NCBI RefSeq assembly: GCF_033115175.1
Contig: NC_084850.1
Span: 124,001 to 188,000 of the forward strand
DNA from: Lepus europaeus
Taxonomy: Eukaryota > Chordata > Mammalia > Lagomorpha > Leporidae
Direction: 5' to 3'
DNA: 64,000 nucleotides
This document shows positions 53,215-63,540 of this stretch, in pieces. The notes beneath the pieces are model-generated. The model saw nothing but the letters and a program-made list of their open reading frames with translations, had not been told where the DNA came from and made no database searches. The position numbers were made by a program, and so were the translations under genes. The first letter of the stretch is position 1. Each line of letters opens with the position of its first letter.

Positions 53215-53879
53215 ATGCTCAGAGCTTATGGATTGATAATGACAATCATCATCATAATTATTTGTAAAAATGGCTCAGAGCATATATTATATGTAGACCT
53301 CCAAGTAACAATCAGTCAACGCATTGTTTTTGGCAGGCAGGATACTAAATGCTTCACGAACATTTTGTAAAAACTCCAGTAAGGGAAGACCCAGGAAATT
53401 GGACGTGTGGAACAGAAGGGGAAGTATTGTATGCTAGATGCATACACCCATTAGATTCTAAAAAGGAGCTTGGTTGCTATATAAGGGACTTGGAATGGGA
53501 AGAGAGAATGATAACATTCTTGTCTCCATATATGATGGTAAAGGCAACCCCCTTCACATATGTACCAGTAAATATGTCTGATTTGACTATACCAATAAAA
53601 CCTATGTGCAAAAAAGAGACTTTGGAGTAACAGCAGCTATTGTTGCTACAGCGGTGTCAGCAGCCGCGGTAGCTGGCGCTGTGACTGGAGCAGTGGCTCT
53701 AAGCACTACCCAACTACAGGGAGATGCTTTGGAGTCCCTCCTGAAGATAATTCAGGAGCAGCGGGCTCAGCTAGGTGACCAGTCAGCACTGCTTAAGACC
53801 CATGCTATGGGGCTCCAAATGCTCGAAGCACGCACGGTACAAATAGAACAGTTACCATACTAGCTTTGGAAAGAGAACT
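53215..53879 (+). pseudogene. env: Lentiviral env remnant, internally deleted and frameshifted
   Basis: Begins with a hydrophobic signal-peptide-like run (LIMTIIIIIIC, about 53234-53266). It soon passes to the C-terminal part of the surface subunit (53349-53630) with a few cysteines. After a frameshift at an A-run near 53610 comes the transmembrane subunit start: an Ala/Val/Gly-rich fusion-peptide-like stretch (53630-53700) and heptad-repeat residues, closing at a stop in 53861-53863. Most of the surface subunit is missing, as are the rest of the ectodomain, the membrane anchor and tail. Non-functional. Confidence 0.78.
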
Positions 53880-56040
53880 TATGTTCTACTGTGGAGAGTT
53901 TGACTACCATGTGTCGTGGTGAGGGTCTTTTCTGTTCATGTCCGTTAGGAGTTTTATGTGCTTTGTGCACTTGATGCCCCCTTCTTTTTCCAAATTAGGG
54001 AAAGTTTCTGTGAATATTTCATTAAATAGGCCTTCTAATCCATCTTCCTCTTGCACACCTTCATGCATTCCTAACAATCCGTATCTTGGGTCATTTGATA
54101 GTATCTCATAAATCTCCAAAACTGTTTTTATTTTTTCTTATTTCTTCTTCTTTCTTGGTCTGAGTGAAAAATGTCCAAAGTTCTGTCTTCTAGCTTGGAT
54201 ATTCTTTCTTCTGCGTCATGAGTTATATTGTTAAAGGTTTTCACTATATTTTATGTGATCTATTGCATCTTCCATTTCTAACATTATTATTTTGATTTCT
54301 TTTCAAAATCTCAATTTCATGGGAGAATTTTTCACTCGTGCTATGTATGGATTTCTTTAATTTGTGAATTTGCTTCTCATTGCCTCTGAATAATTCTATG
54401 ATTAATCTTTTGAATTCCCATTCCGGGATTTTATCAATCTCTTCGTCTTCACATTCTAATATTGAAATCTTGTTGTGTTGCTTTGGGAGAGGATCTTGTT
54501 GTCTTCCTTATTCTTCTTGCTTGAATTTCTGTGTGTATTTTTAGGCATTTGTGGAGATACTTGTTGCTTTTTTTCCCCTGGTTGTTTTTTCTTTGAACTA
54601 TGGCTCTGTGGCTTGGTGGAGTGTCTTGTTTTCAGTGACTATCCAGAGGTGTGTGCTGGGTGTGGCCAGGGTGCTTTGTTCAGTGCTCCAGGGTGGGGCA
54701 AGTATCCAGGGTGACACCCAAGTTGCATGTGGTAGATCTCTTGTTAACAGAGATCTGGTCACCTCTGTTGATGTAATTACACTCTCACCTCCTCTCTTCC
54801 AAGGTGATTGATGCCCAGGTGTTAGCCCTCAGTGGGTACAGTCCTCATCCATGCTTCTGTGTGAACTGCACAAAGGATCTGTTCAGTCCTTGGTGTGAGC
54901 ACAGAGACAGCTGCAATGACTCCCCCTAGGCTATCAGGGAGCAGTGAGCTTGTGGAGATGCACACAATGATTGCTCAGAGACCCAGCTGCACCCTGCACC
55001 CTCTAATGCAGTCGCAGAGTTCCCACAGTCTCAGCACACAAGGCTCCCACAGTCATGGGATGCAGAGGATCCACTCCACCCCACTAGCCTGTCCTGTCCA
55101 TGGAGAGACTGAGACGTTTCCAGAGCCAGCTTCCTGTGGGTGCTCCACCTGGGCGACTTGAGACCCGGGGCCTGTGAAATGTTGCGATGCTGGGAGAACC
55201 TCACAGTCCTACGGGGGTGTCCAGCTGCCTGTCAATCTTCCCAGCCAGAATCAAAGACGGTGGATCAGGCTGATTATTCCCTCTGGTAAAATCCCTGGAT
55301 CACAGGCGTGCACAATAGCCACCGGCCACAGCCCTAACTCGTTTCACGATCACACCTTTTTCCCGCCGATTACTAGGCAGGTGTGTGCAAGAATCTCTGC
55401 AGCCGGTACTGATTCAGAATGGCTTCTTTTCCCCTCCCATTGCTGTGTGCACGCCCCCGAGCTACCGCTGGTGCCTATGCTGAGAAGACGGCATCTTAGT
55501 CCAGCCAGGTGCAGGGCATGCGGGCAGGAGCGGGGACAACACTTACTTATCCAAAATGGTGCCCGCCTTCTCTCAGCCAGTTGCTGGGTGCTGTTGTGGG
55601 GGGGTGGGGAGAGTGAAATGTGCCCTTTCCTTTTCTGCTGTGGTTAGCAAGCACCCTGTTCCCCTCAGGGCTCCAGGCTGCACTCAAAGGCAGTGAAGTC
55701 TGCTAGACTCTCCCTTCAGCTGCATCACCAGTGGCATAGGCCACTGCAGTCTGATCTCACCTTGCTCTCCAAAGCTGGGGCTGTCTCGGTCTCTAGGCTG
55801 CTGGGGTCATGTGAGTGTCCAAGCTCATTGCTGTGAATCCGCGTCTGCCACACAGATCCACGACGTCTCTGCTGCTTCTGCAGAATCTCCACTGCAGTTT
55901 TCCCTCCAACTCTCCCCTGGGAATGCACATTTTCCACTTTTTTTTTCCTTTTACTATTTTTCCCTAGCCTGGAGCAGTGTGCCCTTTCCCTATTCTGCCA
56001 TCTTGGAATCTCTCTTGTTTCACTTTCTATTACTCCCATG
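53880..56040 (-). mobile_element. Old L1, minus strand (ORF1 end and 5'UTR)
   Basis: Reverse complement of L1 ORF1 C-terminal region (53880-54470; GTGTCGTGGTGAGGGTCTTT corresponds to RHDT-type codons) and a long GC-rich 5'UTR (54470-56040) that shares GTGTGTGCTGGGTGTGGCCA with 37378-37400. ORF2 is absent; the junction is with the lentiviral env at 53879. Confidence 0.8.
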
Positions 56041-58910
56041 TGATAGAAAATTCTTGACTATTTCTCATTACACTGAAGACCCATGTGTTTATTTCTTGAT
56101 TTGCCTGGTGCCACCCGAGAACTTGGGCCTTCTCTCGCTAAAGGGAGAAATACGCATGGTTTCTGGCCAAGGGTTGACTCCTAGCTGAGAAGCCATCACG
56201 TCGTATTCTGTTAGAAAAGCAGACAAATGAGACTTGTGGGTGAGAACCGATAGAGAGGGGGAGCGACTGCAAGGGAGTGGCTGGGGAAAGGGACAAGCAG
56301 ACGAGGCATCGGGATTTGCCCTTCCCGGATGGTGCTGCCGCCACTGGCCTGAGAGTGTTGGATCAGTCCCCCCACCCTGGGGAGTCAGGGTGATGTGTTA
56401 GTCTCTTCCTCCCTCTCTCACACAGGAAAGCCACAGTCAGCCTGTGGCCTGGGCCTTTTGGACAGACTGCAGAGGCTGGAACATCTGCACACTAAGTCAG
56501 GTTGTGCCACGCTTGTGTTTCACAGCCTCCAGTGAGCTCTGAGCTCGCTCAGAGCCAAAGCTGAACCCCTGGCAATGGCTTGCCGGCCCGAAGTTACCTG
56601 GCCCGAGTCTTCTCTGGCCTCCTCCCCTCGGAGTCTCCCCCAGCTCTCTCTGCGGCTCAGCAACACTAATTTCATCACCATTCCTGTCTCAGGGCCAGTG
56701 TGCTGGATTATCCCCATCCGCAGCCCTGTTCTGCCAGTGTGCATCTGCCTCCCTCAAGTGTCACCTTCCTGAAAAGCTTTCCTGCCCTGCCCCCACCCCC
56801 GTTTTCAGTTCCATCCCTCCTCCTCTTCCCTCTGCTTTGTGCTCTCACCCCGCGCTCCCACAGGGTCCAAAAAAGGCACTAACGAAGGGGGCCCAGGTGT
56901 GCAGGGTGCATCGTGGCCGGCACCCTCCCCACAACACATGACGCGGGGCTCAGCCCTGGACTCCCTTTGGAAGTGGCCGCTCCGTGTGTGCAGAGGACAG
57001 CCACGCAGAGACAAGCACCCTCCTCGCCAGGTTGGCCACCGTCAGCTGTCACTGAACGGGATGCTGATGACGTGCTCCAGCTTGTGGCAGTCTCTGCTTC
57101 CCACAGGATGCTTCTCGGTCCAGAGCAGCGAGCATCTGGGAGAGAGAGGTTGCTGGGGCTGGGCTCTCTTGGAGGGGCCAGCTGCTCTCCCACCCTGTGC
57201 TGAAGTTCCCACCTCTCTGCAAGCTGCCCTGGTCCATCTGGCCCAGCCCAGCCCAGTCCACTGCCTCTGGCCCCTCTCGCAGGGCATGATCCAAATATGC
57301 CCCTCTGGACAAAATGTACAAAAATCTTCAATATATTTAAATGTGCAGGGTGTGCTTTTGTTTCATTTTGGATGTAGATTTTGTTTGTTATGAAAAGTCC
57401 TTCACATTTTAAAATTATGAAAATGTTGGCTGCTCTCTCTATACTCTCCCTTTGTCTCTCTGAATATTTTATTTATTCATTTGAAAGGCAAAGTTACAGA
57501 GACAGGGATATTCCACCCTCTGGGTTCATTCTCCAAATGGCTGCAATGCCTGGGGTTGGTCCCTGCTGAAGACAGGAGTCTGGAACTCTATCCGATTCTC
57601 CCACCTGGGTGGCAGGGGCCCAAGGACTCGGGCCATCTTCCACTGTCTTCCCAGGTGCTTCAACAAGGAGCTGGGTCAGAAGTGCACCCTGCACTGCAGT
57701 GTGTTCCCCTCAAAGTGTCTTAAGGGTCAGGAATGAAGGGTTTGCAAGTGCCACCTGCCTTCTGTTCCATGCATAGCACCATTTCCCTGCTGTCGTCAGC
57801 ATGCTAAATGTCATCAATAGGGTCTCACTGTCAATCATCCTTGCGCTGCACCCCTTATGTGGCTGGGGGCAGCTCTCCTCTTGATGACAGCAGCTTCCGC
57901 CTCCCAGCACACATGCCTTCTCCCCGCTTCATGTGGGCAGGGACTGTCCACAAGGCCCATGGGGCAGGCGTTCAGCCCGGCCCTGCCTCTCTGCTGTCGT
58001 CACCTTCTTCCACTCGGTCAACCAACACGCCCTGAGTGACTCTCGTGGGCCAGTCCCTGGGGAGGCAGCTCGTTTGCGTGGGAACCCGGTTTCCAACTCG
58101 TCCTCTCTGTCCTTCACCAGCCCCTGCAGACCCTGCCTGCCCCGTGGGTTTTGATAGGCATCTGTCGACGCCACATAGCCCTGTGGGGGAGATGCTGCTG
58201 TTGCCTCTGTGTCCTGGGTGAGCCAGCAAACGGAGGCCTGCAGAACCAAAGCATCCTCATCTGTGAGTGTAGGAGACTGACTATTCAGACGGAGCTGAGG
58301 AGGCTCCTTGCATTTCTCCAGAGAACGAGGTTGTGGGGGCGTGGGGGGCTCCTGTCACCGGGAAGGAGTGGGTGTACAGGTTTTGCCCAGGGTACCACCA
58401 AGAGGCCCGTGAGGGCAGTGCAAAAAAGCCGAGGTGCCCCTTGAATGCTGCTGGGGGGGCTCACGTCGTGCCCTCACTCTGTCCCGCCAGGCACTTACTC
58501 TCCCACTGCACAGAGCTCATTGCCAGGCACAGTGAGGCGCACAAGGTCACCGCCGTTTGGAGATGTGTGGAGCACAAGAACGGCAGCGCTCCTGAGTGTC
58601 TTTCCAGCGATGGTCATGACCATGGCCTGTCCCACATATTCTGTTACACCATGGCCTTGACAGCCTCCCGGTGAGGGGTGGGCTCCGTGCCCCTCCCCGG
58701 GAGTCTGGGAGCTGGTTCCTCTGGAGGAGTATGGCAGCAGTGATGCCCTGTGTTGTCCGAGGCTCACCCTGCTCCCAGTGGAGCTTCCAGATTGCTGTGT
58801 GGAATACTAGCTCGGAGGCCAGTGTGCTGTGAGGACGGCAAGCTGATTGGAGAGGCCACATGGAGGTGTTCTGGCCCACAGGGCCCAGCCTAGCTGCTGC
58901 CCTGGGCAGA
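56041..58910. other. Intergenic, no gene supported
   Basis: GC-rich, unique-looking sequence. Frames of 150-180 codons at 56839-57393 (+) and 56879-57331 (-) overlap each other and show no domain. One SINE remnant (57470-57680) is listed separately. Several blocks (for example 57920-58090) have the feel of MIR/L2 decay, but I cannot assign them firmly. Confidence 0.4.
57470..57680 (-). mobile_element. Old SINE remnant
   Basis: TTCATTTGAAAGGCAAAGTT, CATTCTCCAAATGGCTGCAA, GGTGGCAGGGGCCCAAGGAC and CTGTCTTCCCAGGTGCTTCA follow the order of the other minus-oriented SINEs. The head is missing. Confidence 0.8.
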
Positions 58911-59055
58911 CCATGCATGTGTGGGTGAAAGAGACTGCACATGCATGGGTGAATGAGATGCACGCACGCAGGTGAATGAGGTGCACACGTGTGGGTGAAT
59001 GAGACCACCCACACATGGGCGAATAAGAATGCACATGCAGGGTGAAAGTGACGGC
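58911..59055 (+). repeat. Minisatellite, six units of about 23 bp
   Basis: Units of the form tgcacatgcatgggtgaatga recur six times with substitutions (gtgtgggtgaaa, acgcaggtgaat, acgtgtgggtgaat, acatgggcgaat, atgcagggtgaaa). Confidence 0.88.
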
Positions 59056-60250
59056 ACAGGTGTGGTTGTTTTTAATGACTTCTCTCTCTTTATTGATTTT
59101 CTCATTCAAGTCACCAATTGTTTTCAAGACATCACTTTAAATCTCTATCTGTGTTGCGTTGCTGTCCCCTTGTCCCACCAGACAAGCCTCAGTGATGACG
59201 GGGATTGTCGCGCTGATTGCTATGGCCACGTGACTGTGTGATGAGAATGGGTCCTTCCTCCTGCTGGGTGGGTGTGATGAATGCTGAGGTGTGTAGCACC
59301 ACAAGACCTAGTCCAAGCACTAGCCCATGTTGAGTGGAACTTGCCCCGGTCCCTTGGGGTGAGTACAGATTGTGCTGGGGGAATTGCACTGAAAGATGTG
59401 GGTCTGGAGCAGTGGCATGCGGGTTAGGTCTTGCCTGTGTCCTGCAGTAACTATGTCCCAGCGACTCTGAGAACTGTGGTACTGAGTCACAGACCTGGAG
59501 CTCCAGGATACAAGGACTCACAGGTGAATGCCAGCTATTCCAGGGACTGCAGACGGGCAGTTACCTGCCTGAAGCAGAGGAATATAGGCTAGGCCCTCTA
59601 GATGCCACGGGTGAGTGTGGCATACTCCAGGGGTTGTAGCACCAACAGTGACAATCCCAGAATTCAGTGTACAGAGGGGACCGTCCCCAGGTGCTTCAGG
59701 ACATGCAAGGGTGATGCTGGGGCCTGTGCCCTGGCCACCCAGCACCTTGTGCTAGGAGCTGCAGGAGGGGCGTCCTTGGATCTGATCCTCCAGGACTGTG
59801 TATAGGCTACTGCTGGCCCAGAGCCTCAAGAAGCCCAGGGGAACGTCCCTAGATCACGAGTGAGCAAGTGTAGCTCCCTGGAGCTTGTGCCCAGTAGTGT
59901 CACAGCTTCAGGACTCAGGGCAGCCTGCTCCGTTCCCTGGGAAGAGCCCTAGCTCCAGCTGTGTGGCCTCTGTTATTGAAGGGGGCCTCCTACGCTTGCC
60001 TAAAGCACAAGGTAGTTCAGAAGCCCAGGTCTGGGGCCTTGTGGGTGGAGGGGGGCAAGGCAGGTTCCTTTCTCGAGCAAAGCAAATTAGATTAAAAGCC
60101 AGTGATTCCTGGGAGATTCTCATGTAGCTGGGGCTGCTGGTCTGTGGAGGTGTTGGTGGTGGGGGTAGGACCCATGAACGTTCTGCTTACTTTTCCTGGC
60201 AGCGGGCAGCCCCCAAGCCAAGAAGGAGCCAGGCAGGGTCCATGCTGCAG
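59056..60250. other. Intergenic, no gene supported
   Basis: No recognisable exon, SINE or L1. Weakly repetitive CCAGGG/TGCAGG words occur between 59500 and 59800, but no clear period is visible. Confidence 0.4.
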
Positions 60251-60253
60251 CAT

Positions 60254-60254
<1 letters not shown>

Positions 60255-60291
<37 letters not shown>

Positions 60292-61170
60292 CCTCTCTCT
60301 CCAGCTCCTTCTCCCTCTCCCCCCAGCTCCCTCTCCCTCTCCCCCTTCCACCTATCTCTGTCCTCCCTCTCTCTCCCTCTCTCTACCTCTCCACCTCCCC
60401 CTCCCTCTCTCTCTGTCCCTTTCTCCATCTCATTGTCCCCCTCCGCCTCCCTCCTCCCTCTCCCTCCTCCTCACCCTCCTCTCTCTCTCTTGCTTTCTCT
60501 CTCACTCTTTCTCCCTTTACCTCTCCATCGCCCTGTCCCGCTCCACCTCCCCACTCCCTCTCCCTCTCCACCTCTCCTCCTCCTCCTCTATCTCCCCAGC
60601 TCCCTCTCCCTCTCACCCTCCCCCTTCCAACTGTGTATCTCTATCCTTCTCCCTCCCCCTCCTCCTCCACCTCTCCTCTCTCCCCTTCCCCCCTCCCTCC
60701 CTCTTTCTCTTTCTCCCTCTGCCTCTCCCTCTCCCTGTACCCGCCCCTCCCCTGTCTGCCTTCCATCCCCACCTCTCCATCCTCCACCCCTCCTCCAGCT
60801 CCCTCTCCCTCTCACCACCCCCTTCCAACTCTGTATCTCTATCATTCTCCCTCCCCGCTCCCACTCCCTCTCCCTCTCTCCCTTTCTCCCTCTGCCTCTC
60901 CCTCTCCCTGTACCCGCTCCTCCCCTGTCTGCCTTCCCCCCTCTCCCTCTCCACCTCTCCATCCTCCACCCCCCCTCCAGCTCCCTCTCCTTCTCACCCT
61001 CCCCTTTCCAACTGTGTATCTCTATCCTTTTCCCTCCCCTCCTCCCCCTCCCCGCTCCCCCCTCCCTCTCTCTCTTTCTCCCTCTGCCTCTCCCTCTCCC
61101 TGTACCCGCCCCCTCCCCCATCTGCCTTCCCCCCACTCCCTCTCTGACTCTCTCTCTCTCTCTCCTGGAT
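60255..61170 (+). repeat. Pyrimidine-rich minisatellite, about 190-bp period
   Basis: CT-only tracts with a long-range period: the marker caactgtgtatctctatc occurs near 60627, 60825 (one change) and 61008, each followed some 80-130 bp later by cctctccctctccctgtacc and a cctgtctgccttcc (or catctgccttcc) string. Long Ser/Pro/Leu frames cross it on the plus strand and Arg/Glu/Gly frames on the minus strand; none is a gene. Confidence 0.93.
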
Positions 61171-61606
61171 CCTCCCTTGTTGTTCCGGTCGTCTTCTGTG
61201 GCCAAGGTCAGTGCAGTTCCTGTCTATTCAGCCATCTTTATCGGCTCTCAGACATTTTTCACATGCTGCTCCACAAACCTGCACGGTACATTTCCCCTTC
61301 TGGGTTCTGGCACTCTCATCCCCAATGTCTGCCCTCTATCCCCTTCCCAGCCACGCCTCCCGGCCCATTTCCTAGCAACACCAAAGCCTTTCCCGCTGGC
61401 TGGCAGGTAAAAGAGTCCAGGGAAACCCGTCTTCTGTGCCCAGCCTTACCCAGTCCATCTCTCCCAGTCCGCCTCCCCCAGGTCTGCTGGCTCCCAGCCC
61501 TACAGGCCTCACCTTCCTCCCTTCTCCCACACCCACCTCTCCTTCCTCCTCCCCACCATCAGAGAGCTTACAAAAATACAGACACATCGCTTTAGAGCCC
61601 TCTGAC

Positions 61607-61612
61607 TTTATT
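61607..61612 (-). promoter_or_regulatory. Polyadenylation signal AATAAA
   Basis: Minus-strand AATAAA only four bases beyond the TGA stop (61617-61619) of the two-exon gene, followed by a GT/T-rich TGTGTCTGTATTTTTGT element at about 61570-61587. This implies a 3'UTR of only about 25-35 bases. Confidence 0.75.
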
Positions 61613-61616
61613 GACA

Positions 61617-62266
61617 TCATGGGTATGAGAGTGAGTCTTCGGGGCTAGCAACGTCTCCAGAGCTGCCTCTGGAGACACGGGCCAGTTGCATCTCTTCAGT
61701 ATTTCTGATGCACAAGGCGTTGCTTGGAGAGACCCACTTACGCAGGCTTTCGGGTTCCTGGTCCGCCTTCGGTCCCTGCTTCTTCTTAAGCCCCCTGCGG
61801 TAGATGACGATTATTTGAGACTTGGGCGCCGTTTTGGGTCTTGGGCTGTGTTGCAGGGCAAGCTTCACTTTCTTCATGATTCTTTTCACCTGTAAAGAAA
61901 CAGAGGGCGCACAGTCGGGATGTTAGTTCAGAGGCAGCGTGTGGGGCAAGACAGGAACAGGTGAACGGGAAGGGTGGTTTTCTAAAAAGAGGTGCGGGCC
62001 GAGGAAGGGCTTTGTGCCAAACAAGGAGAGGGTGGGGAGTTTTGGGTGGCGGGGTGGGGGTGGGGGTGGGGGTCCGTGGTGAAATATAGGGCCACGCCAA
62101 GTATTCTGACCTTTTCAACCTCTTCGATGTTGGGATCGAGAGGAGTATTCTCTTCCGTCCCCTCCGTGATGCTTAGCCTTGATGGGCCGGCAACTGCAGC
62201 CATTGGTTCCTCATCACTGAGGGTTTCCTCTGGCTGCTGTGCCTCAAGCTCATCCAGCTCAGCCAT
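61617..62266 (-). CDS. Unidentified two-exon gene, 142 aa
   Basis: Minus strand: exon 1 62266-62111 (52 codons), GT-AG intron 62110-61890 (221 bp; GAAAAG|GTCAGA ... TTTACAG|GTG), exon 2 61889-61617 (90 codons plus TGA); phase 0. The start is a perfect Kozak GCCATGG. The N-terminal half is acidic (MAELDELEAQQPEETLSDEE; EENTPLDPNIEEVEK), the middle is basic (VKRIMKKVKLAL; QIIVIYRRGLKKK) and the tail is Ser-rich. There is no signal peptide or membrane segment. I do not recognise it. The acidic-then-basic layout, two exons and a KT...S-I-V-YRR-like segment vaguely recall small X-linked testis proteins such as SPANX, but the similarity is too slight to name. TATA, CCAAT and AATAAA in the right places argue for a real gene. 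Confidence 0.68.
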
Positions 62267-62370
62267 GGCTATACCAAGAGTGGTCTGCGCTAGGCCTCTG
62301 GACCTCTCTAAATATACTCTCTGCACAACAATGAAGAGCCAACAACCTCAGCTTTCATTGGTCAGCAGGG
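62267..62370 (-). promoter_or_regulatory. Compact TATA/CCAAT promoter of the two-exon gene
   Basis: On the minus strand a CCAAT (62357-62361) lies about 41 bp before TATATTTA (62309-62316), which lies about 43 bp before the ATG at 62266. Transcription would start around 62280, giving a 5'UTR of about 15-20 bases. A second ATTGG in minus sense lies at about 62383-62387. Confidence 0.6.
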
Positions 62371-63217
62371 TGCGCCCCCCAGCCAATGGGAGTCTTCAGA
62401 TGCCTCCGACATCATAATGTACAACTGACACTTCTGATGGGTGGGGGAGGGGGATGCCAAGGAGGCCCAACTCTTGCAGTTAGAGGAAGCGGGGAGCATT
62501 TCCCCAGCTCCCCTTAAGGAGCGCTTCCTAAAGAACTTTTCTCCTATTTTAATTGCCTCTGGTTCAGTTGCGCTTCTGCGTTACATGGCAGACAGCAGGC
62601 GTCTCCTCCAAGACTTTCCCATGGCCACTCTTTCCACTGGCTCATTCACTTCTTTCCCACCAGGCATCACTGTTACTGCACATCATATCCAAATCTCCTC
62701 CAAGCTCAGGAGGCTGTGTTGAAGCCTCGGGGAAGATCTACATTGCCCCACTTCCCTCCCTCAGCAATGTTCTTAATGGCCTTTCACTACTTGAATACCA
62801 TCAGGCATTTTCACAGTGTGTGTGTGTCTGTGTGTGTGTGTTTGTGCCCAAGCACGCATGTGTTCCTTGGAAAGGGGCTCTAGACTCTGCTTATGTGTCC
62901 TTTTCTAGAAAGCCTCAGATCAGTATCGTCAGTGTTACAAACCTCCAGATGGCAACAGCTGACTTAATCTCTGGGCTGTGCTACAGGGGTGCCAATGGAA
63001 CGAAGGTCAAGATCATTTTTGGTGACAGAGCCATAGGCAGCAGCAGAAGCATTTCTCTAAGGTCCTAGTAAGACATCTAACTTTAAGGAAAGAAACCATG
63101 GGAGGAGCCTCTATAATGCACAAGTTTATCAAAATTTCTCCCTGAGCTCTGTATACAACAGAGTCAAAAGCACAAATGACGAAGGAAATATAAATGGGAA
63201 CATGTCAAAATGTTCAA
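62371..63217. other. Intergenic; (TG)n at 62816-62846
   Basis: No exon is recognised. A TG-rich simple repeat lies at 62816-62846. A plus-strand frame at 62553-63068 crosses the repeat and has no recognisable domain. Confidence 0.4.
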
Positions 63218-63528
63218 CTTTTTAATTATTTTTTGTTTGAAAGACAGAGTTACAGAGAGAGGTAGAGACAGAGAGAGAGGTCTTGCATCCGCTGGTTCAG
63301 TCCCCAAACGTTCACAATGGCTTCAGAAGCTAGAGCCAGAAGCCTCTTCAGGGTCTCCCACATGGCTGCAGGGGCACAAGGGCTTGGGACATCCTCCGCT
63401 GCTTTCCCAGGCACATAAGCAGGGAGCTGGATTGGGGGTGGAGCAGCCGGGACCGGAACTGGCACCCTTCCGGGACTCCGGGGCTGCAGGCTGGGGCTCT
63501 TTAACAGGTTGTACCACAGCACCGGCCC
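63218..63528 (-). mobile_element. Older lagomorph SINE
   Basis: TTTAATTATTTTTTGTTTGA tail side, GGTCTTGCATCCGCTGGTTC, GGGTCTCCCACATGGCTGCA core and the head TTGTACCACAGCACCGGCCC. An imperfect target duplication caaaatgttcaa/caaaatgttaaa occurs at 63206-63217 and 63529-63540. Confidence 0.92.
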
Positions 63529-63540
63529 CAAAATGTTAAA

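Larger units (their letters stand above)
51095..53879 (+). mobile_element. Endogenous lentivirus fragment (RELIK-like), no LTRs
   Basis: A 2.8-kb A-rich provirus fragment: reverse transcriptase connection region, RNase H, dUTPase, integrase, then a shrunken env. dUTPase between RNase H and integrase is the arrangement of non-primate lentiviruses, and RELIK is the known endogenous lentivirus of leporids. No LTR, gag, protease or RT palm is present. The left edge abuts the KLF17 retrocopy and the right edge (about 53879) abuts old L1 ORF1, with no duplication seen. Several frameshifts and stops show it is a defective relic. Confidence 0.85.

Noticed and set aside
51119..53863. Betaretrovirus-type ERV as an alternative for the dUTPase-bearing element
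   Set aside because: In betaretroviruses dUTPase lies upstream with protease; here it is between RNase H and integrase, as in non-primate lentiviruses.
56839..57393. 184-codon frame as a novel gene
   Set aside because: Competes with an overlapping minus-strand frame of 150 codons, shows no motif, and lies in GC-rich sequence where long frames are expected.
60102..61595. A 497-codon Ser/Pro/Leu-rich frame and minus-strand Arg/Glu-rich frames
   Set aside because: The composition is wholly explained by the pyrimidine-rich repeat; there is no domain and no codon bias.
61617..62266. Naming the two-exon gene as SPANX or another X-linked testis gene
   Set aside because: Only a short basic segment looks alike and the alignment needs a gap; not enough for a symbol.
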